Origin: Clostridia bacterium
Lineage (GTDB): Bacteria; Bacillota; Clostridia; Christensenellales; CAG-314
Length of the DNA stretch: 52,723 nucleotides
Assembly (NCBI GenBank): GCA_900769665.1
Contig: CAAGHL010000068.1
Location: forward strand, 1 to 52,723
Direction: 5' to 3'
Part shown: piece after piece, positions 1-8,172 of the stretch
Position numbering within the stretch: the stretch's first letter is position 1
Layout: each line of letters starts with the position of its first letter
Position numbers and translations under genes: made by a program
The notes under the pieces: generated by a model
Told to the model about the DNA's origin: nothing
The model's database searches: none
The model's input: only the letters and a program-made list of their open reading frames with translations

Positions 1-387
1 CTTCCAGCACAAGCCCCCGTTTGGGCAACGCAAGCCAGCACCAGAAACTTCATCGATATGCTCGTCGACGGTAGTTTAGCCCCGCCTTCAATACATACGC
101 TTCTGACTAGAATACTGCACCACCGATTCTTATTAAGTTGTAGTTGCGACAAACAAATCGTCGCAATGTCGCAAATAATCTTTGCCCGTTGCCGACACCA
201 CGCAAAAACGCATTTTGTCAAACAACGTGGAAATATTATACCATATTATACGTGTTTTAGCAAGTGCTTTATGATTGCAAATGTTCAAATTTGCCGATAA
301 TTGTACTAAAAAATACTTGTTTGCGTCGCAAAAACACTAATTTTACGCTTTTACAATACCGAGTCTATACCGATTTCAAACTAATTG
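1..387. other. Intergenic stretch without convincing gene
   Basis: This stretch lies downstream of ispA on the minus strand. I find no reading frame with a ribosome site and family resemblance; the only plus-strand frame of note (58-300) has no Shine-Dalgarno sequence and an atypical, Cys/His-rich composition. I also see no tRNA arm or clear Rho-independent terminator. The next gene of the ispA operon would lie beyond the left edge. Confidence 0.5.
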
Positions 388-1200
388 TCAGCGATTGCGT
401 TGTAGATTTTTGACGGCATACTCCTTGATAAAAGTCAAGTCGTAATGTGAAACGCTGTCACACAATTCCGTTAATTCGTCGGTAAGTTTCTCCGCATATT
501 CACGACACTCGCGCTCGTTGAGCACGTCCAAGTAGCTACGCTCGCACTTGTCGGCATCCAACATATCGTCGATTACTTGGTAGGCAAGACCGAACTTTTC
601 ACCGATTTTGTCAAAAATTTGGATTTCCGACGGATGCGCACCGCCGACCAACGCACCGCAAACAAGCGCCGCACGGATGAGATCGCCCGTTTTGTGTAGC
701 GCTACTTGGTCGCAATCGGCAAGGGTTTGCGTTTCTGTAAACAAATCGAGGCTTTGCCCGTATATCATACCGGTCATGCCGCTGTAACGGAACAACTCCG
801 CACATGCCGTACGGTAGTTTTTGTCAGAAAAACTGCCCTTGAAGACCGTTTCGCAAGCAAGGTTTAGCAATGCGTCGCCGGCAAGCACTGCGCCTGCCTC
901 GCCAAACTGCATGTGACAACTACGCTTTCCGCGACGGATGTCGTCGTTGTCCATGCTGGGCAGGTCGTCGTGAATAAGCGAATAGGTGTGGATGTACTCC
1001 AACGCCGCCGCCAAAACCTTGGCGTTTTTGCTTATGCGACCGCTGACGGCACGTGCCGTGGCAAGCAAAATGATGGGACGGCTACGTTTGCCACCCGTAA
1101 ACAAGCTGTACTCTACCGCTTGTGTTACCTTGTCATGTTGTTTGGGTAGATACTCGCGTACGATTTCGTCAACGTACTTTTCGTCAATCTTTATCGCCAT
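388..1200 (-). CDS. ispA: Polyprenyl (farnesyl/geranylgeranyl) diphosphate synthase
   Basis: Condenses isopentenyl diphosphate with allylic diphosphates in the cytoplasm, giving C15/C20 precursors for undecaprenyl carriers and quinones. At 270 residues it is slightly short for the family (about 290). The GGKRSRP substrate motif is at residues 36-42, the first Asp-rich motif HDDLPSMDNDD at 77-87 (bacterial DDx4D spacing), and the second, DDMLD, at 211-215. The start overlaps the end of xseB by 17 bp, the usual xseA-xseB-ispA arrangement, so it is translated from the asp23-nusB-folD-xse transcript. Chain length (C15 or C20) cannot be set from the sequence alone. Both metal-binding motifs are intact, so activity is expected. 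Confidence 0.93.
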   Translation of the reverse strand: MAIKIDEKYVDEIVREYLPKQHDKVTQAVEYSLFTGGKRSRPIILLATARAVSGRISKNAKVLAAALEYIHTYSLIHDDLPSMDNDDIRRGKRSCHMQFGEAGAVLAGDALLNLACETVFKGSFSDKNYRTACAELFRYSGMTGMIYGQSLDLFTETQTLADCDQVALHKTGDLIRAALVCGALVGGAHPSEIQIFDKIGEKFGLAYQVIDDMLDADKCERSYLDVLNERECREYAEKLTDELTELCDSVSHYDLTFIKEYAVKNLQRNR

Positions 1201-1387
1201 CTGTAATCTCCTTTACTTTGTCTTGCAGTACAATCAGTTTGCCCTTGCAGTCGTTGAGTTGTTTCACGCAGTCTGCGGCTACCGTCACGCTTTCTTCAAA
1301 AATTGCAAGAGACTTTTCAAGGTCGTCTTCTTGCTCGATTGCCGTTGCAAGTTGTTCCAATTTGTTAAGTTGTTGCTCCAATTTCAT
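1184..1387 (-). CDS. xseB: Exodeoxyribonuclease VII small subunit
   Basis: Small helical subunit that binds several copies per XseA and is needed for exonuclease VII to degrade single-stranded DNA. It is 67 residues long and almost wholly helical, with regularly spaced Leu and charged residues (LEQQLNKLEQLATAIE at the N-terminus) and the family pattern LEKSLAIFEES in the middle. Its 3' end overlaps ispA. Unusually, it is separated from xseA by about 235 nt that contain a hairpin repeat; in most Firmicutes the two genes overlap or abut. The function call rests on length, helical pattern and position. Confidence 0.88.
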   Translation of the reverse strand: MKLEQQLNKLEQLATAIEQEDDLEKSLAIFEESVTVAADCVKQLNDCKGKLIVLQDKVKEITDGDKD

Positions 1388-1533
1388 ATTTCAACACCGA
1401 CCTTATCGGAATTTTGTTGTAGTTTAAGTTTGGCTTTTAGTGCCGAGGTACAGAAATGGTAATCGAGTGTATGTCGATGTATTGCATCGTTGCGAACAAT
1501 TAAGACTATATCACCTTGCTATTACCGCACTGC

Positions 1534-1573
1534 GAGCATCAGGCGTTCGCGGTGGGACAATGCCTGACCGCTC
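1534..1573. repeat. Hairpin repeat, copy 1 (GGCGTTCGC family)
   Basis: Sits in the xseA-xseB gap. A 34-nt block (1535-1568) recurs exactly at 9381-9414. The core stem is TCAGGCGTT against AATGCCTGA with an 11-nt loop; outside it GAGC (1534-1537) can pair with GCTC (1570-1573). In the second copy the outer bases differ but still pair (ACAG/CTGT), which suggests the hairpin itself is maintained. Confidence 0.75.
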
Positions 1574-1623
1574 ACTTTTCTTCTGCACTCTTCTTCGGCT
1601 TTCGTTTCGCTACCACTCTACTC

Positions 1624-2796
1624 CTATAGCTTCGCAATTTCCGCTACGCTTACTGTCGCATTTCCGTCCGCAAGGCGTAGGGATATTTCGTCGCCTACCG
1701 CCAATTGGGTTACGCTTTTTACCTTCGTGCCATCCTTTGTGGCATAGGCGTAACCGCGTTGCAGCAATCGTGTAGGATTGCTTGCGGACAAGGTTGCGGT
1801 ATACTTTTGTATGCGTGCGGCAGTGTTTTCAAGTCTACTTTCCACTACATCACACATATGTTCAATCGTGCGAAAAACCGCCGCCTTTTGCACTTCCGCC
1901 TTGTGGGAAACTTGGATATTCAGCCTACGAACGGTATTTGCCACAAAATGTTGGTCGTCGGCAATAAGATTGCTTACCGCCGTGTTGGCTTTGTCCAAAA
2001 GGTGGCGCACACGCTCGCGCGCTTCGACAACGTCGATTGTGACAAACTCCGCCGCTTCCGACGGGGTAACGGCACGACGGTCGGCAACAAAGTCGCACAA
2101 GGTGAAGTCAACGCCATGCCCGACAGCCGAAACCACGGGTTTGTTGCACGCGGCAATTGCGCGGACGATGTCCTCGCTGTTGAATACCGACAAATCCTCG
2201 TTACTGCCGCCGCCTCGCCCTACAATCACCACGTCCACGTCGCTGTCGGAAAAGTACCTGATGCCTTGGCAAATTTCCTTGTCCGCGCCAACGCCCTGCA
2301 CCTTGACGGGGTACAACACGATTTGCGTAAAAGGTTGACGACGCAAACAAACATTTGTAATGTCGTGTATCACCGCGCCCGTTGCGCTTGTCACAACGCC
2401 AACTTTGGCACAGCAATGCGGCACCGGTTGTTTGCGAGCTTCGGAAAACAATCCTTCCTTGTCAAGCTTTTCTTTTAGTTGCAAAAACTGCAAATACGCC
2501 GCGCCCTTATTGTCGGACAAAGTAATACGCTTAACATACAACGACACCGAACCGCTTTTTACAAGGTAGTTGACTTTTCCGAACACCACCGCCATTGAAC
2601 CGGAAACGGGCTGAACTTCGGTAGCGTAGGTAAAACAATTTATTGCGCCGACCTCGTCTTTCAGCGAAAAATACCATCCGCGCGAGTACGCCTTGACGTT
2701 TGTAATTTCGCCGCAAACGGTCACGTTGTCCAGCGTTCCGTCGAAGTCGAACAAACCCTTGATGTAATTGTTTAGTTGTGATACCGAAAGGGTCAT
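1624..2796 (-). CDS. xseA: Exodeoxyribonuclease VII large subunit
   Basis: Catalytic subunit of the single-strand-specific exonuclease VII, acting in mismatch repair and single-strand clearance. It is 390 residues. The N-terminal OB-fold begins with a VSQLNNYIKGLFD segment (residues 5-17), typical of the family. The central nuclease domain holds the conserved VVIVGRGGGSNEDL segment, followed by a long helical region and a C-terminal segment with LLQRGYA. The start codon overlaps the folD stop (2793-2796, ATGA), so translation is coupled. It is somewhat shorter than the E. coli protein (456), as is common in Firmicutes. Confidence 0.95.
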   Translation of the reverse strand: MTLSVSQLNNYIKGLFDFDGTLDNVTVCGEITNVKAYSRGWYFSLKDEVGAINCFTYATEVQPVSGSMAVVFGKVNYLVKSGSVSLYVKRITLSDNKGAAYLQFLQLKEKLDKEGLFSEARKQPVPHCCAKVGVVTSATGAVIHDITNVCLRRQPFTQIVLYPVKVQGVGADKEICQGIRYFSDSDVDVVIVGRGGGSNEDLSVFNSEDIVRAIAACNKPVVSAVGHGVDFTLCDFVADRRAVTPSEAAEFVTIDVVEARERVRHLLDKANTAVSNLIADDQHFVANTVRRLNIQVSHKAEVQKAAVFRTIEHMCDVVESRLENTAARIQKYTATLSASNPTRLLQRGYAYATKDGTKVKSVTQLAVGDEISLRLADGNATVSVAEIAKL

Positions 2797-3644
2797 AGTA
2801 TCTCTTCGCCCGAGCTGTCTTGGTCGGGTCTAGTGTAATTTTTGGTAAGGTTGTACAGCAAAACCGCCCTCGTTACGGGTCCTATACCGCCGGGGACGGG
2901 TGACACCGCCGCACACTTGGCGTATACGTCCTTTGCCACGTCGCCGCACGTTTTGCCGCCTACAAAGCTAAGTCCTACGTCGATGACAACGCTGTTTTCC
3001 GTCACGAAATCCGCCGTGATAAGTCCCGGTTTGCCCGTTGCCGATACAAGCACGTCGGCACTACGGCACACTTCGGCAAGGTTTTCCGTCTTGCTGTGGC
3101 AAATTGTCACCGTAGCGTTGCGACCTAGCGCCATAAACGCCAACGGTTTGCCAACGGCGTTGCCTCTGCCTACAATCACCATGCGTTTGCCTGCTAGGTC
3201 AATACCGTAGTAGTCCAACATTGCCAACACCGCTTGCGCCGTTGCAGGGCGATACCCTTCGCCGCCGCGATACAAATCGGCAATCATGGCGTTTGTGCAA
3301 CAGTCAATGTCCGCTTCGGCAGGGATAAGCTCCACCAATTCCGCTGCCGACTGCGGCAACGGTTGCTCGATAAGTATTCCGTCGGGCGCGAAACCCTTTA
3401 TTGCGGCGCGGATTTGCTCCTTGTCGCTTGCCACGTCGTTGTAGTTGTCGGTGACAAAAAACGGTTGCAAAATTACGTTGTGCGCCACACAGGAGTTGGC
3501 AAGCGAGTTGACATACTGCGTCCATTGCGGATTGTTTGAGCCAATCGCCAACAGCGTAGGTCCGTACAACAAGCCTTGCGTGCGTTGGTCGACTGCCTGA
3601 TACAAACTGTCGGCAACGCTTTTGCCCGTCAACATCTTAGCCAT
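2793..3644 (-). CDS. folD: FolD-like methylene-THF dehydrogenase/cyclohydrolase, catalytic Lys replaced
   Basis: FolD normally interconverts methylene-, methenyl- and formyl-tetrahydrofolate. The start at 3644 is chosen because AAAGGAG lies 7-8 nt upstream; it overlaps the nusB end by 8 nt. The protein is 283 residues, normal length. The Rossmann part GKRMVIVGRGNAVGKP and the PVPGGIGPVTRA signature are present. However, the active-site segment that normally reads Y-V-x-x-K reads Y44-V-N-S-L48, so the catalytic Lys is Leu (codon 3501-3503). The usual VQLPLP is IEQPLP, and PCTP is PATA. The Asp of the KDVDG-type motif survives (ADID). Known family biochemistry predicts loss of cyclohydrolase activity; whether dehydrogenase activity remains is open. 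Confidence 0.88.
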   Translation of the reverse strand: MAKMLTGKSVADSLYQAVDQRTQGLLYGPTLLAIGSNNPQWTQYVNSLANSCVAHNVILQPFFVTDNYNDVASDKEQIRAAIKGFAPDGILIEQPLPQSAAELVELIPAEADIDCCTNAMIADLYRGGEGYRPATAQAVLAMLDYYGIDLAGKRMVIVGRGNAVGKPLAFMALGRNATVTICHSKTENLAEVCRSADVLVSATGKPGLITADFVTENSVVIDVGLSFVGGKTCGDVAKDVYAKCAAVSPVPGGIGPVTRAVLLYNLTKNYTRPDQDSSGEEIL

Positions 3645-4032
3645 TGGCAAAACTCCTTTCGTAGGAAGCAAGTATTCCGTTGACAAATTGCGTGCTCTTT
3701 TCCGTAGAGTACTTCTTGACAATGCCCACCGCCTCGTTGATTACGATTGGGTGCGGCGTGTCGGTAAACTGCATTTCGTACACGGCAATTTCCAAAGCGG
3801 CAAGGTCGGGGCGGTAAATGCGGTTGATCTTGAAAGCCTTGCTGTACTCCGACACCACTGCGTCCAAAGTTTGCTTGTTGTCCACGACGCCTTGCACCAA
3901 CTTCATTGCGAAAGCCTTGTCCTCGTCGGTAAGCTTGCTTTCGTCAAATTGAGAAAAGTCGTCGTCCACGTTTCCGCTCAACAAAAATGAAAATACTTTA
4001 CAAAAAGCCGTTTCTCTGGCATAACCTCTCAT
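3637..4032 (-). CDS. nusB: Transcription antitermination factor NusB
   Basis: NusB binds boxA RNA with ribosomal protein S10 (NusE) and supports processive rRNA transcription. The 131-residue all-helical protein has the family start RGYARETAFCKVFSFLLS and the C-terminal segment PHPIVINEAVGIVKKYSTEKS followed by FVNGILA, the classic NusB signature. It follows asp23 by 18 nt and precedes folD, the usual order in clostridia. Nothing odd is seen. Confidence 0.95.
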   Translation of the reverse strand: MRGYARETAFCKVFSFLLSGNVDDDFSQFDESKLTDEDKAFAMKLVQGVVDNKQTLDAVVSEYSKAFKINRIYRPDLAALEIAVYEMQFTDTPHPIVINEAVGIVKKYSTEKSTQFVNGILASYERSFANG

Positions 4033-4050
4033 AACAAATCTCCGAGTAAA

Positions 4051-4389
4051 TTAGTCGTTGTTGTCGTCAAACTCCACTTCGATTACGTGTACGTTGACGC
4101 TCTTCACCTTAAACTCCGTCATGGATTCGATTGTCCCTTTGACAGAACTTTGTATACGACTTGCCACGTCGGAAACTTCCACGTCGCACATCAGCTTGAC
4201 GTATACGTCGATGTACATTGAGCCGTCTTCCAACTGCTCCACGCGTATGCTGTCGCGCGCTTGGCGACTGTTTTCGGGAAACTTGACAACGCCGTCCACT
4301 TCGCCTATTGCACAATCTACAATGTCGCGCACGATGTCGCTGTTGTAAACAAGTCTTCCGTTTGTATCTTGTTTGTTGATTACTTTCAT
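4051..4389 (-). CDS. Asp23/Gls24 family envelope stress protein
   Basis: Small Asp23/Gls24 (YloU/AmaP-partner) family protein of 112 residues, associated in Gram-positives with the inner face of the membrane and alkaline or envelope stress. The core shows the family order: a VRDIVDCAIGEVDGV segment near residues 20-34, a central V-Y-V-K-L strand, and VASRIQSSVKGTIESMTEFKV near the C-terminus. The ATG at 4389 has AAAGGAG 9 nt upstream. It is first in the nusB-folD-xse-ispA operon, behind a sigma-A promoter at 4469-4497. Confidence 0.9.
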   Translation of the reverse strand: MKVINKQDTNGRLVYNSDIVRDIVDCAIGEVDGVVKFPENSRQARDSIRVEQLEDGSMYIDVYVKLMCDVEVSDVASRIQSSVKGTIESMTEFKVKSVNVHVIEVEFDDNND

Positions 4390-4468
4390 CGAGGAACACT
4401 CCTTTGTTTTACCCGATAAAACATCGTCGAGTAAAATACATTATCTTCGACAATTCGGTTTATTATTT

Positions 4469-4497
4469 ATTTTAACATATTTTACAATAAAATACAA
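4469..4497 (-). promoter_or_regulatory. Sigma-A promoter of asp23-ispA operon
   Basis: On the minus strand: TTGTAT (-35), a 17-nt spacer, and TAAAAT (-10), in an AT-rich stretch. The predicted start is about 75 nt upstream of asp23. Confidence 0.6.
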
Positions 4498-4707
4498 CGG
4501 AATTTACCGATTATCCTACAATACCGCCGTCTAATTTTGTTTTTATTGCCATTTGTCACGCAATAGCGGCAACTAAGTAGCTAAAACGCCACAATTACTG
4601 GCAAACAAACCGCCGTAGTAGCATAAGGCGCAACAATATCGCAATCGTTACATCACCTAGGCACAAGCAAAAAAATCTACATATTTCGTCAAATTGGGTC
4701 AAAATGC

Positions 4708-4736
4708 TAGACTTATAAGTTTTATTGTGCTATACT
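4708..4736 (+). promoter_or_regulatory. Sigma-A promoter of lysine riboswitch transcript
   Basis: TAGACT (-35), a 17-nt spacer, and TATACT (-10). The predicted start near 4743 falls at the first base of the riboswitch P1 region, which supports both calls. Confidence 0.7.
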
Positions 4737-4745
4737 CTTGACATC

Positions 4746-4917
4746 ATCTCGATAGAGGTGCGGGTTTTATGATAAGCCGCAAATGCAGACTACGTTGCGG
4801 TGGCAAAGGAAAACTCGCCGAAAGGTTGACGCGCTTGGTCTGAAGCAATCACCCTTGGTACACCGCAAAATATGTGTTGTACTGTCACCGCAAGGTGGAG
4901 CGCTATCAACGTTGAGA
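4746..4917 (+). promoter_or_regulatory. Lysine riboswitch (L box)
   Basis: The leader has the L-box landmarks in order: GATAGAGGTGCGG near the 5' strand of P1 (4751-4763), CTCGCCGAAAGG at 4814-4825, and GGTGGAGCGCTATC at the 3' end (4894-4907). CTC and GATAG at the beginning pair with CTATC and GAG at the end, closing P1. An intrinsic terminator follows at 4928. Lysine binding is expected to stabilise P1 and permit termination, so the downstream transporter is switched off when lysine is plentiful. Confidence 0.88.
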
Positions 4918-4927
4918 GGCTTTTTTC

Positions 4928-4961
4928 GTCCGCAATGTTGTTAGCATTGCGGACTTTTTTT
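4928..4961 (+). terminator. Riboswitch expression-platform terminator
   Basis: A perfect 10-bp stem, GTCCGCAATG against CATTGCGGAC with a 7-nt loop, is followed by seven T. It lies between the lysine riboswitch and the transporter start, as expected of an OFF-type platform. Confidence 0.88.
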
Positions 4962-5013
4962 GTCCGAAATGCTGTTCCGATTGAGATCAAAAACACTTTT
5001 TAGGAGCAAAAAA

Positions 5014-6657
5014 ATGAAAAGCAGAAACAAAATCGCACCGCTAATTTTGCTTGTGGCGATTACGCTACTGTGCGTTGCGGTACTTGGCGCATGCAACGGC
5101 AACGACAACTCCTCCGCCGACAAGGAAACGCTTACCGTCGGTTTGGAATGCGGCTACATTCCGTTCAACTTCACCCAAACCACCGACGCAAACGGCGCAG
5201 TGAAGATTTCCAACGCCGACGGATACGCCAACGGCTACGACATACTGATTGCCAAACGCATTGCCGACGCCCTCGGCAAGGAACTTGTAATTGTCAAGAC
5301 GGAGTGGGACTCCATTGTACCGGGCATCGAAGCAGGCACACTTGACCTAGTAATTGCAGGCATGAGTCCGACGGCGGAAAGGCGCAAAACCATCGACTTC
5401 TCCGAGGCGTACTACGAAAGCAACCTTGTAATTGTGGTAAGAAAGGACGGCAAGTACACCGAGGCGAAAAACCTTGACGACTTCAACGGCGCAAAATTGG
5501 TCGCACAACAAGGCACATTCCACGACGACGCACTGCAAGAGCAAGCAAGCGCACACGGCATTGTCGCAGGTACTCCTATGAGCACCTTCCCCGAAATGAC
5601 CATTGCGCTAAACGCCAAAACCATCGACGGATATGTCGCCGAGGAGCCGGGCGCGATTGCCGACTGCGCCGCCAACAAGGATTTGACCTACGTGCACCTC
5701 ACCAACAACTCGACGGGCTTTACCACCAGCGAAGAGGACACGCAAATTGCCATCGGCATGAAGTACGGCTACAACCAAAAGGACGCCGTCAACAACGTAC
5801 TGTTGGGTTTGTCTAAGGAAGACCGCCTTGCCTTGATGGAAGACGCCGTAGCGTACTCCACCGACAACACCACCAACAAGTCCACGTTCTTCTCCCGTAT
5901 CGGGGACATATTCAAAAAGTACTACGCTTCCATACTGAAAGGCGTAGGCTACACAGTATTGGTAGCCATCGTCGGTACGGTTGTAGGCTTGCTGATAGGT
6001 TTGCTAATCGGCACATATCGCACGCTCAACGCACCCAAAAACAAAGTTTTGGCGGTACTCAAAAAGATTTTGGATTGGATAATCACCATATACATCGAAG
6101 TGTTTAGAGGCACGCCCATGATGGTACAGGCAATGGTTATCTTTTGGGGATTTGCACTGCTAAACAACGGCGCTACAATGAATGTAACCCTTGCCGGACT
6201 AATCATCGTATCGATAAACACAGGCGCATACATGGCGGAAATTGTCCGCGGCGGTATCATTTCCATAGACAAAGGGCAGTTCGAGGGTGCGGAAGCCATC
6301 GGCATGACCCACTCCCAAACCATGTTCAACATCGTTTTGCCGCAAGCGTTGCGCAACATCATGCCAAGCGTTGCCAACGAGTTTGTCATCAACATCAAGG
6401 ACACGTCGGTACTTAACGTAATCGGCTTTACAGAGTTGTTCTTCTACGGCAAGTCCATTGCGCTAAACACCTACGCAATATTTGAAACCTATCTGGTTGT
6501 TGCGGCAATATACTTCGTGTTGACCTTTACCACCACACGCCTATTGCGCCTGATTGAGAAGAAAATGGACGGCAAAACCGACTACCAAATAGTAGGCTCG
6601 CAAAACATGGACGCCGAGTCCATACTGAGGGAACAAGCCGCAAAGGAGGGCGAATAA
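5014..6657 (+). CDS. Fused substrate-binding lipoprotein/permease, probable lysine ABC importer
   Basis: One polypeptide (547 residues) combining a periplasmic-type amino-acid binding domain with a His/Glu-type permease. The ATG at 5014 is chosen because AGGAGC lies just upstream and it begins a lipoprotein signal (hydrophobic 8-24, lipobox LGAC, Cys27); an upstream in-frame ATG lacks these. The binding domain (about 35-270) starts TLTVGLECGYIPFNF and includes the ISPTAERRKT-like segment GMSPTAERRKTIDFSEAYY. The permease (about 305-530) has several membrane helices and the EAIGMTHSQTMFNIVLPQALR coupling loop for the ATPase. Lysine is inferred from the riboswitch; other cationic or polar amino acids are possible. 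It works with the ATPase starting 2 nt downstream. Confidence 0.9.
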   Translation: MKSRNKIAPLILLVAITLLCVAVLGACNGNDNSSADKETLTVGLECGYIPFNFTQTTDANGAVKISNADGYANGYDILIAKRIADALGKELVIVKTEWDSIVPGIEAGTLDLVIAGMSPTAERRKTIDFSEAYYESNLVIVVRKDGKYTEAKNLDDFNGAKLVAQQGTFHDDALQEQASAHGIVAGTPMSTFPEMTIALNAKTIDGYVAEEPGAIADCAANKDLTYVHLTNNSTGFTTSEEDTQIAIGMKYGYNQKDAVNNVLLGLSKEDRLALMEDAVAYSTDNTTNKSTFFSRIGDIFKKYYASILKGVGYTVLVAIVGTVVGLLIGLLIGTYRTLNAPKNKVLAVLKKILDWIITIYIEVFRGTPMMVQAMVIFWGFALLNNGATMNVTLAGLIIVSINTGAYMAEIVRGGIISIDKGQFEGAEAIGMTHSQTMFNIVLPQALRNIMPSVANEFVINIKDTSVLNVIGFTELFFYGKSIALNTYAIFETYLVVAAIYFVLTFTTTRLLRLIEKKMDGKTDYQIVGSQNMDAESILREQAAKEGE

Positions 6658-6659
6658 CA

Positions 6660-7478
6660 ATGATAATCAACAACGACAGCCAAACTAACCAAAGCGGCGC
6701 AGTAACTACGGAAACCCGACAAAACAACAACCCAATTGTCATCGAAGTGCACCACCTCAGCAAAAACTTCGGCGACCACCAAGTGCTGAAAGACATCGAC
6801 TTCGACGTAAGAAAAGGCGACGTGACATGCATCATCGGCTCGTCGGGTAGCGGCAAGTCCACACTGCTTAGGTGCATCAATTTGTTTGAAACACCAACCG
6901 GCGGCGAGATACTGTTCCACGGCGAGGACGTAACCCACACCAAAAGCGCGCCCAAGTACCGCGAAAAGGTTGCAATGGTTTTCCAATCGTTCAACCTGTT
7001 TAACAACCTCAACGTGCTGGATAACTGCACCATCGGTCCGCGCAAAGTGCTGAAAATGAAAAAGGACGAAGCCAAGGCAATTGCCATGAAGTATCTCGAC
7101 CTTGTAGGCATGAGCGCATACATCAACGCCAAACCCAAGCAACTTAGCGGCGGACAAAAGCAACGTGTGGCAATTGCACGTGCGCTGGCAATGAACCCCG
7201 AAGTAATACTGTTTGACGAGCCGACTTCCGCACTCGACCCCGAAATGGTAGGCGAAGTGCTTGCCGTAATGAAAAACCTTGCCGAGGCAGGACTGACAAT
7301 GATCATCGTCACCCACGAAATGACCTTTGCACGGGACGTTGCCAACAAAGTTGTATTTATGGACGACGGCGTGATTGTCGATGAGGGCGCACCGCAACAA
7401 ATATTTACCGCACCAAAGCAAGAGCGCACGCGCGAGTTTTTGTCACGAATGCTAAACGAAAGCCAAAGCCAAGCGTAA
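6660..7478 (+). CDS. Amino-acid ABC transporter ATP-binding protein
   Basis: The ATPase that drives the fused importer encoded immediately upstream (AAGGAGG and 2-nt gap). It is 272 residues. Walker A is GSSGSGKST, the Q-loop is in MVFQSFNLF, the signature is LSGGQKQRV, and Walker B is VILFDEPTSALDP, followed by the switch His in IIVTHEM: the full GlnQ/HisP polar amino-acid class. The first 25 or so residues are a Gln/Asn-rich extension before the usual IEVHHLSKNFG beginning, so a later start is possible though the ribosome site favours this one. Control is by the lysine riboswitch. Confidence 0.93.
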   Translation: MIINNDSQTNQSGAVTTETRQNNNPIVIEVHHLSKNFGDHQVLKDIDFDVRKGDVTCIIGSSGSGKSTLLRCINLFETPTGGEILFHGEDVTHTKSAPKYREKVAMVFQSFNLFNNLNVLDNCTIGPRKVLKMKKDEAKAIAMKYLDLVGMSAYINAKPKQLSGGQKQRVAIARALAMNPEVILFDEPTSALDPEMVGEVLAVMKNLAEAGLTMIIVTHEMTFARDVANKVVFMDDGVIVDEGAPQQIFTAPKQERTREFLSRMLNESQSQA

Positions 7479-7570
7479 CCGCACTGCGACTAGCTTACAA
7501 GCAATCACAACATTGCGGTTACAGTAAAACCACCAACGCAAAACAACTACAAATTACAAATACTCGTCAC

Positions 7571-7600
7571 AAACCACCGCTAGATCGGTGGTTTTGTTTT
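7571..7600 (+). terminator. Terminator of lysine transporter operon
   Basis: AACCACCG pairs with CGGTGGTT across a 6-nt loop, followed by TTGTTTT. It lies about 90 nt after the ATPase gene. Confidence 0.85.
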
Positions 7601-7633
7601 ACGCAAAACGCCACCTATGCCAAACAAACGGCG

Positions 7634-7666
7634 CAAAAAAACGCCCTTCGCACTAGACGAAGAGCG
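7634..7666 (-). terminator. Terminator of spoIIIA operon
   Basis: On the minus strand CGCTCTTCG pairs with CGAAGGGCG (one G-U) across a 7-nt loop and is followed by seven T, just after spoIIIAH. Confidence 0.85.
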
Positions 7667-7686
7667 TACAACGTACAAATTTGGCG

Positions 7687-8160
7687 TTACACGGAAAGTA
7701 TTTTTACGAAGTCGGGCGAAACTTTCGCTTCGGTAGCGACGATGTTGTAGATACGTACAGTGTCTTCGCGCGTCAACTCGTCCTTGTCAACAATCACGCT
7801 GACGTTGTCGCTTGTTGCGTTGACGGTGACAAGCACGTCGTCGAAACCTTGCGCTTTAAGTAGCGTTTCCAGCAACAATTCCGTTTCCATTGCGTCCACA
7901 ATGCTTTGCTTTTGGGCAATGGCGTTTTTTCGAGCTTCGGCGTACTCGTCGCCTTCCATAGCGATTATGCTGTTGAGTTCGGCGATTTCGTAGTTGCGCG
8001 TGGACTGACGGTCACTGCGCCCCGTGGCAAAGAAACCCGTCGGCGTAACGGTACCGTCGTCTTTTTTGTTGTTGACGAGCAACGTTACGTTGAGCACTGC
8101 CGCCACCACAAGTAGCAACGCCATAGATACGATTAGTGCGATTTTTTTACCTTTTGACAT
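7687..8160 (-). CDS. spoIIIAH: Stage III sporulation protein AH
   Basis: Mother-cell protein whose extracellular domain meets SpoIIQ across the intermembrane space, forming the channel (feeding tube) complex needed for late forespore gene expression. It is 157 residues: a short basic N-terminus, one membrane helix (about 8-29), a linker, then the ring-forming domain (about 75-157) with conserved ETELLLETLLKAQGFDDV and VRIYNIVATEAKVSPDFVKI. It is shorter than in B. subtilis (218), mostly in the linker. It is the last gene of spoIIIA, 12 nt after spoIIIAG. Confidence 0.93.
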   Translation of the reverse strand: MSKGKKIALIVSMALLLVVAAVLNVTLLVNNKKDDGTVTPTGFFATGRSDRQSTRNYEIAELNSIIAMEGDEYAEARKNAIAQKQSIVDAMETELLLETLLKAQGFDDVLVTVNATSDNVSVIVDKDELTREDTVRIYNIVATEAKVSPDFVKILSV

Positions 8161-8172
8161 GTCATGTTCCTC

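Noticed and set aside
58..300. 80-codon plus-strand frame at the left edge
   Set aside because: No ribosome site, no recognisable fold, and atypical composition.
1..387. Possible structural RNA at the left edge
   Set aside because: Short GC-rich direct repeats (GTGCTGG) are present, but no match to tmRNA, SRP RNA, 6S, RNase P or a tRNA could be made.
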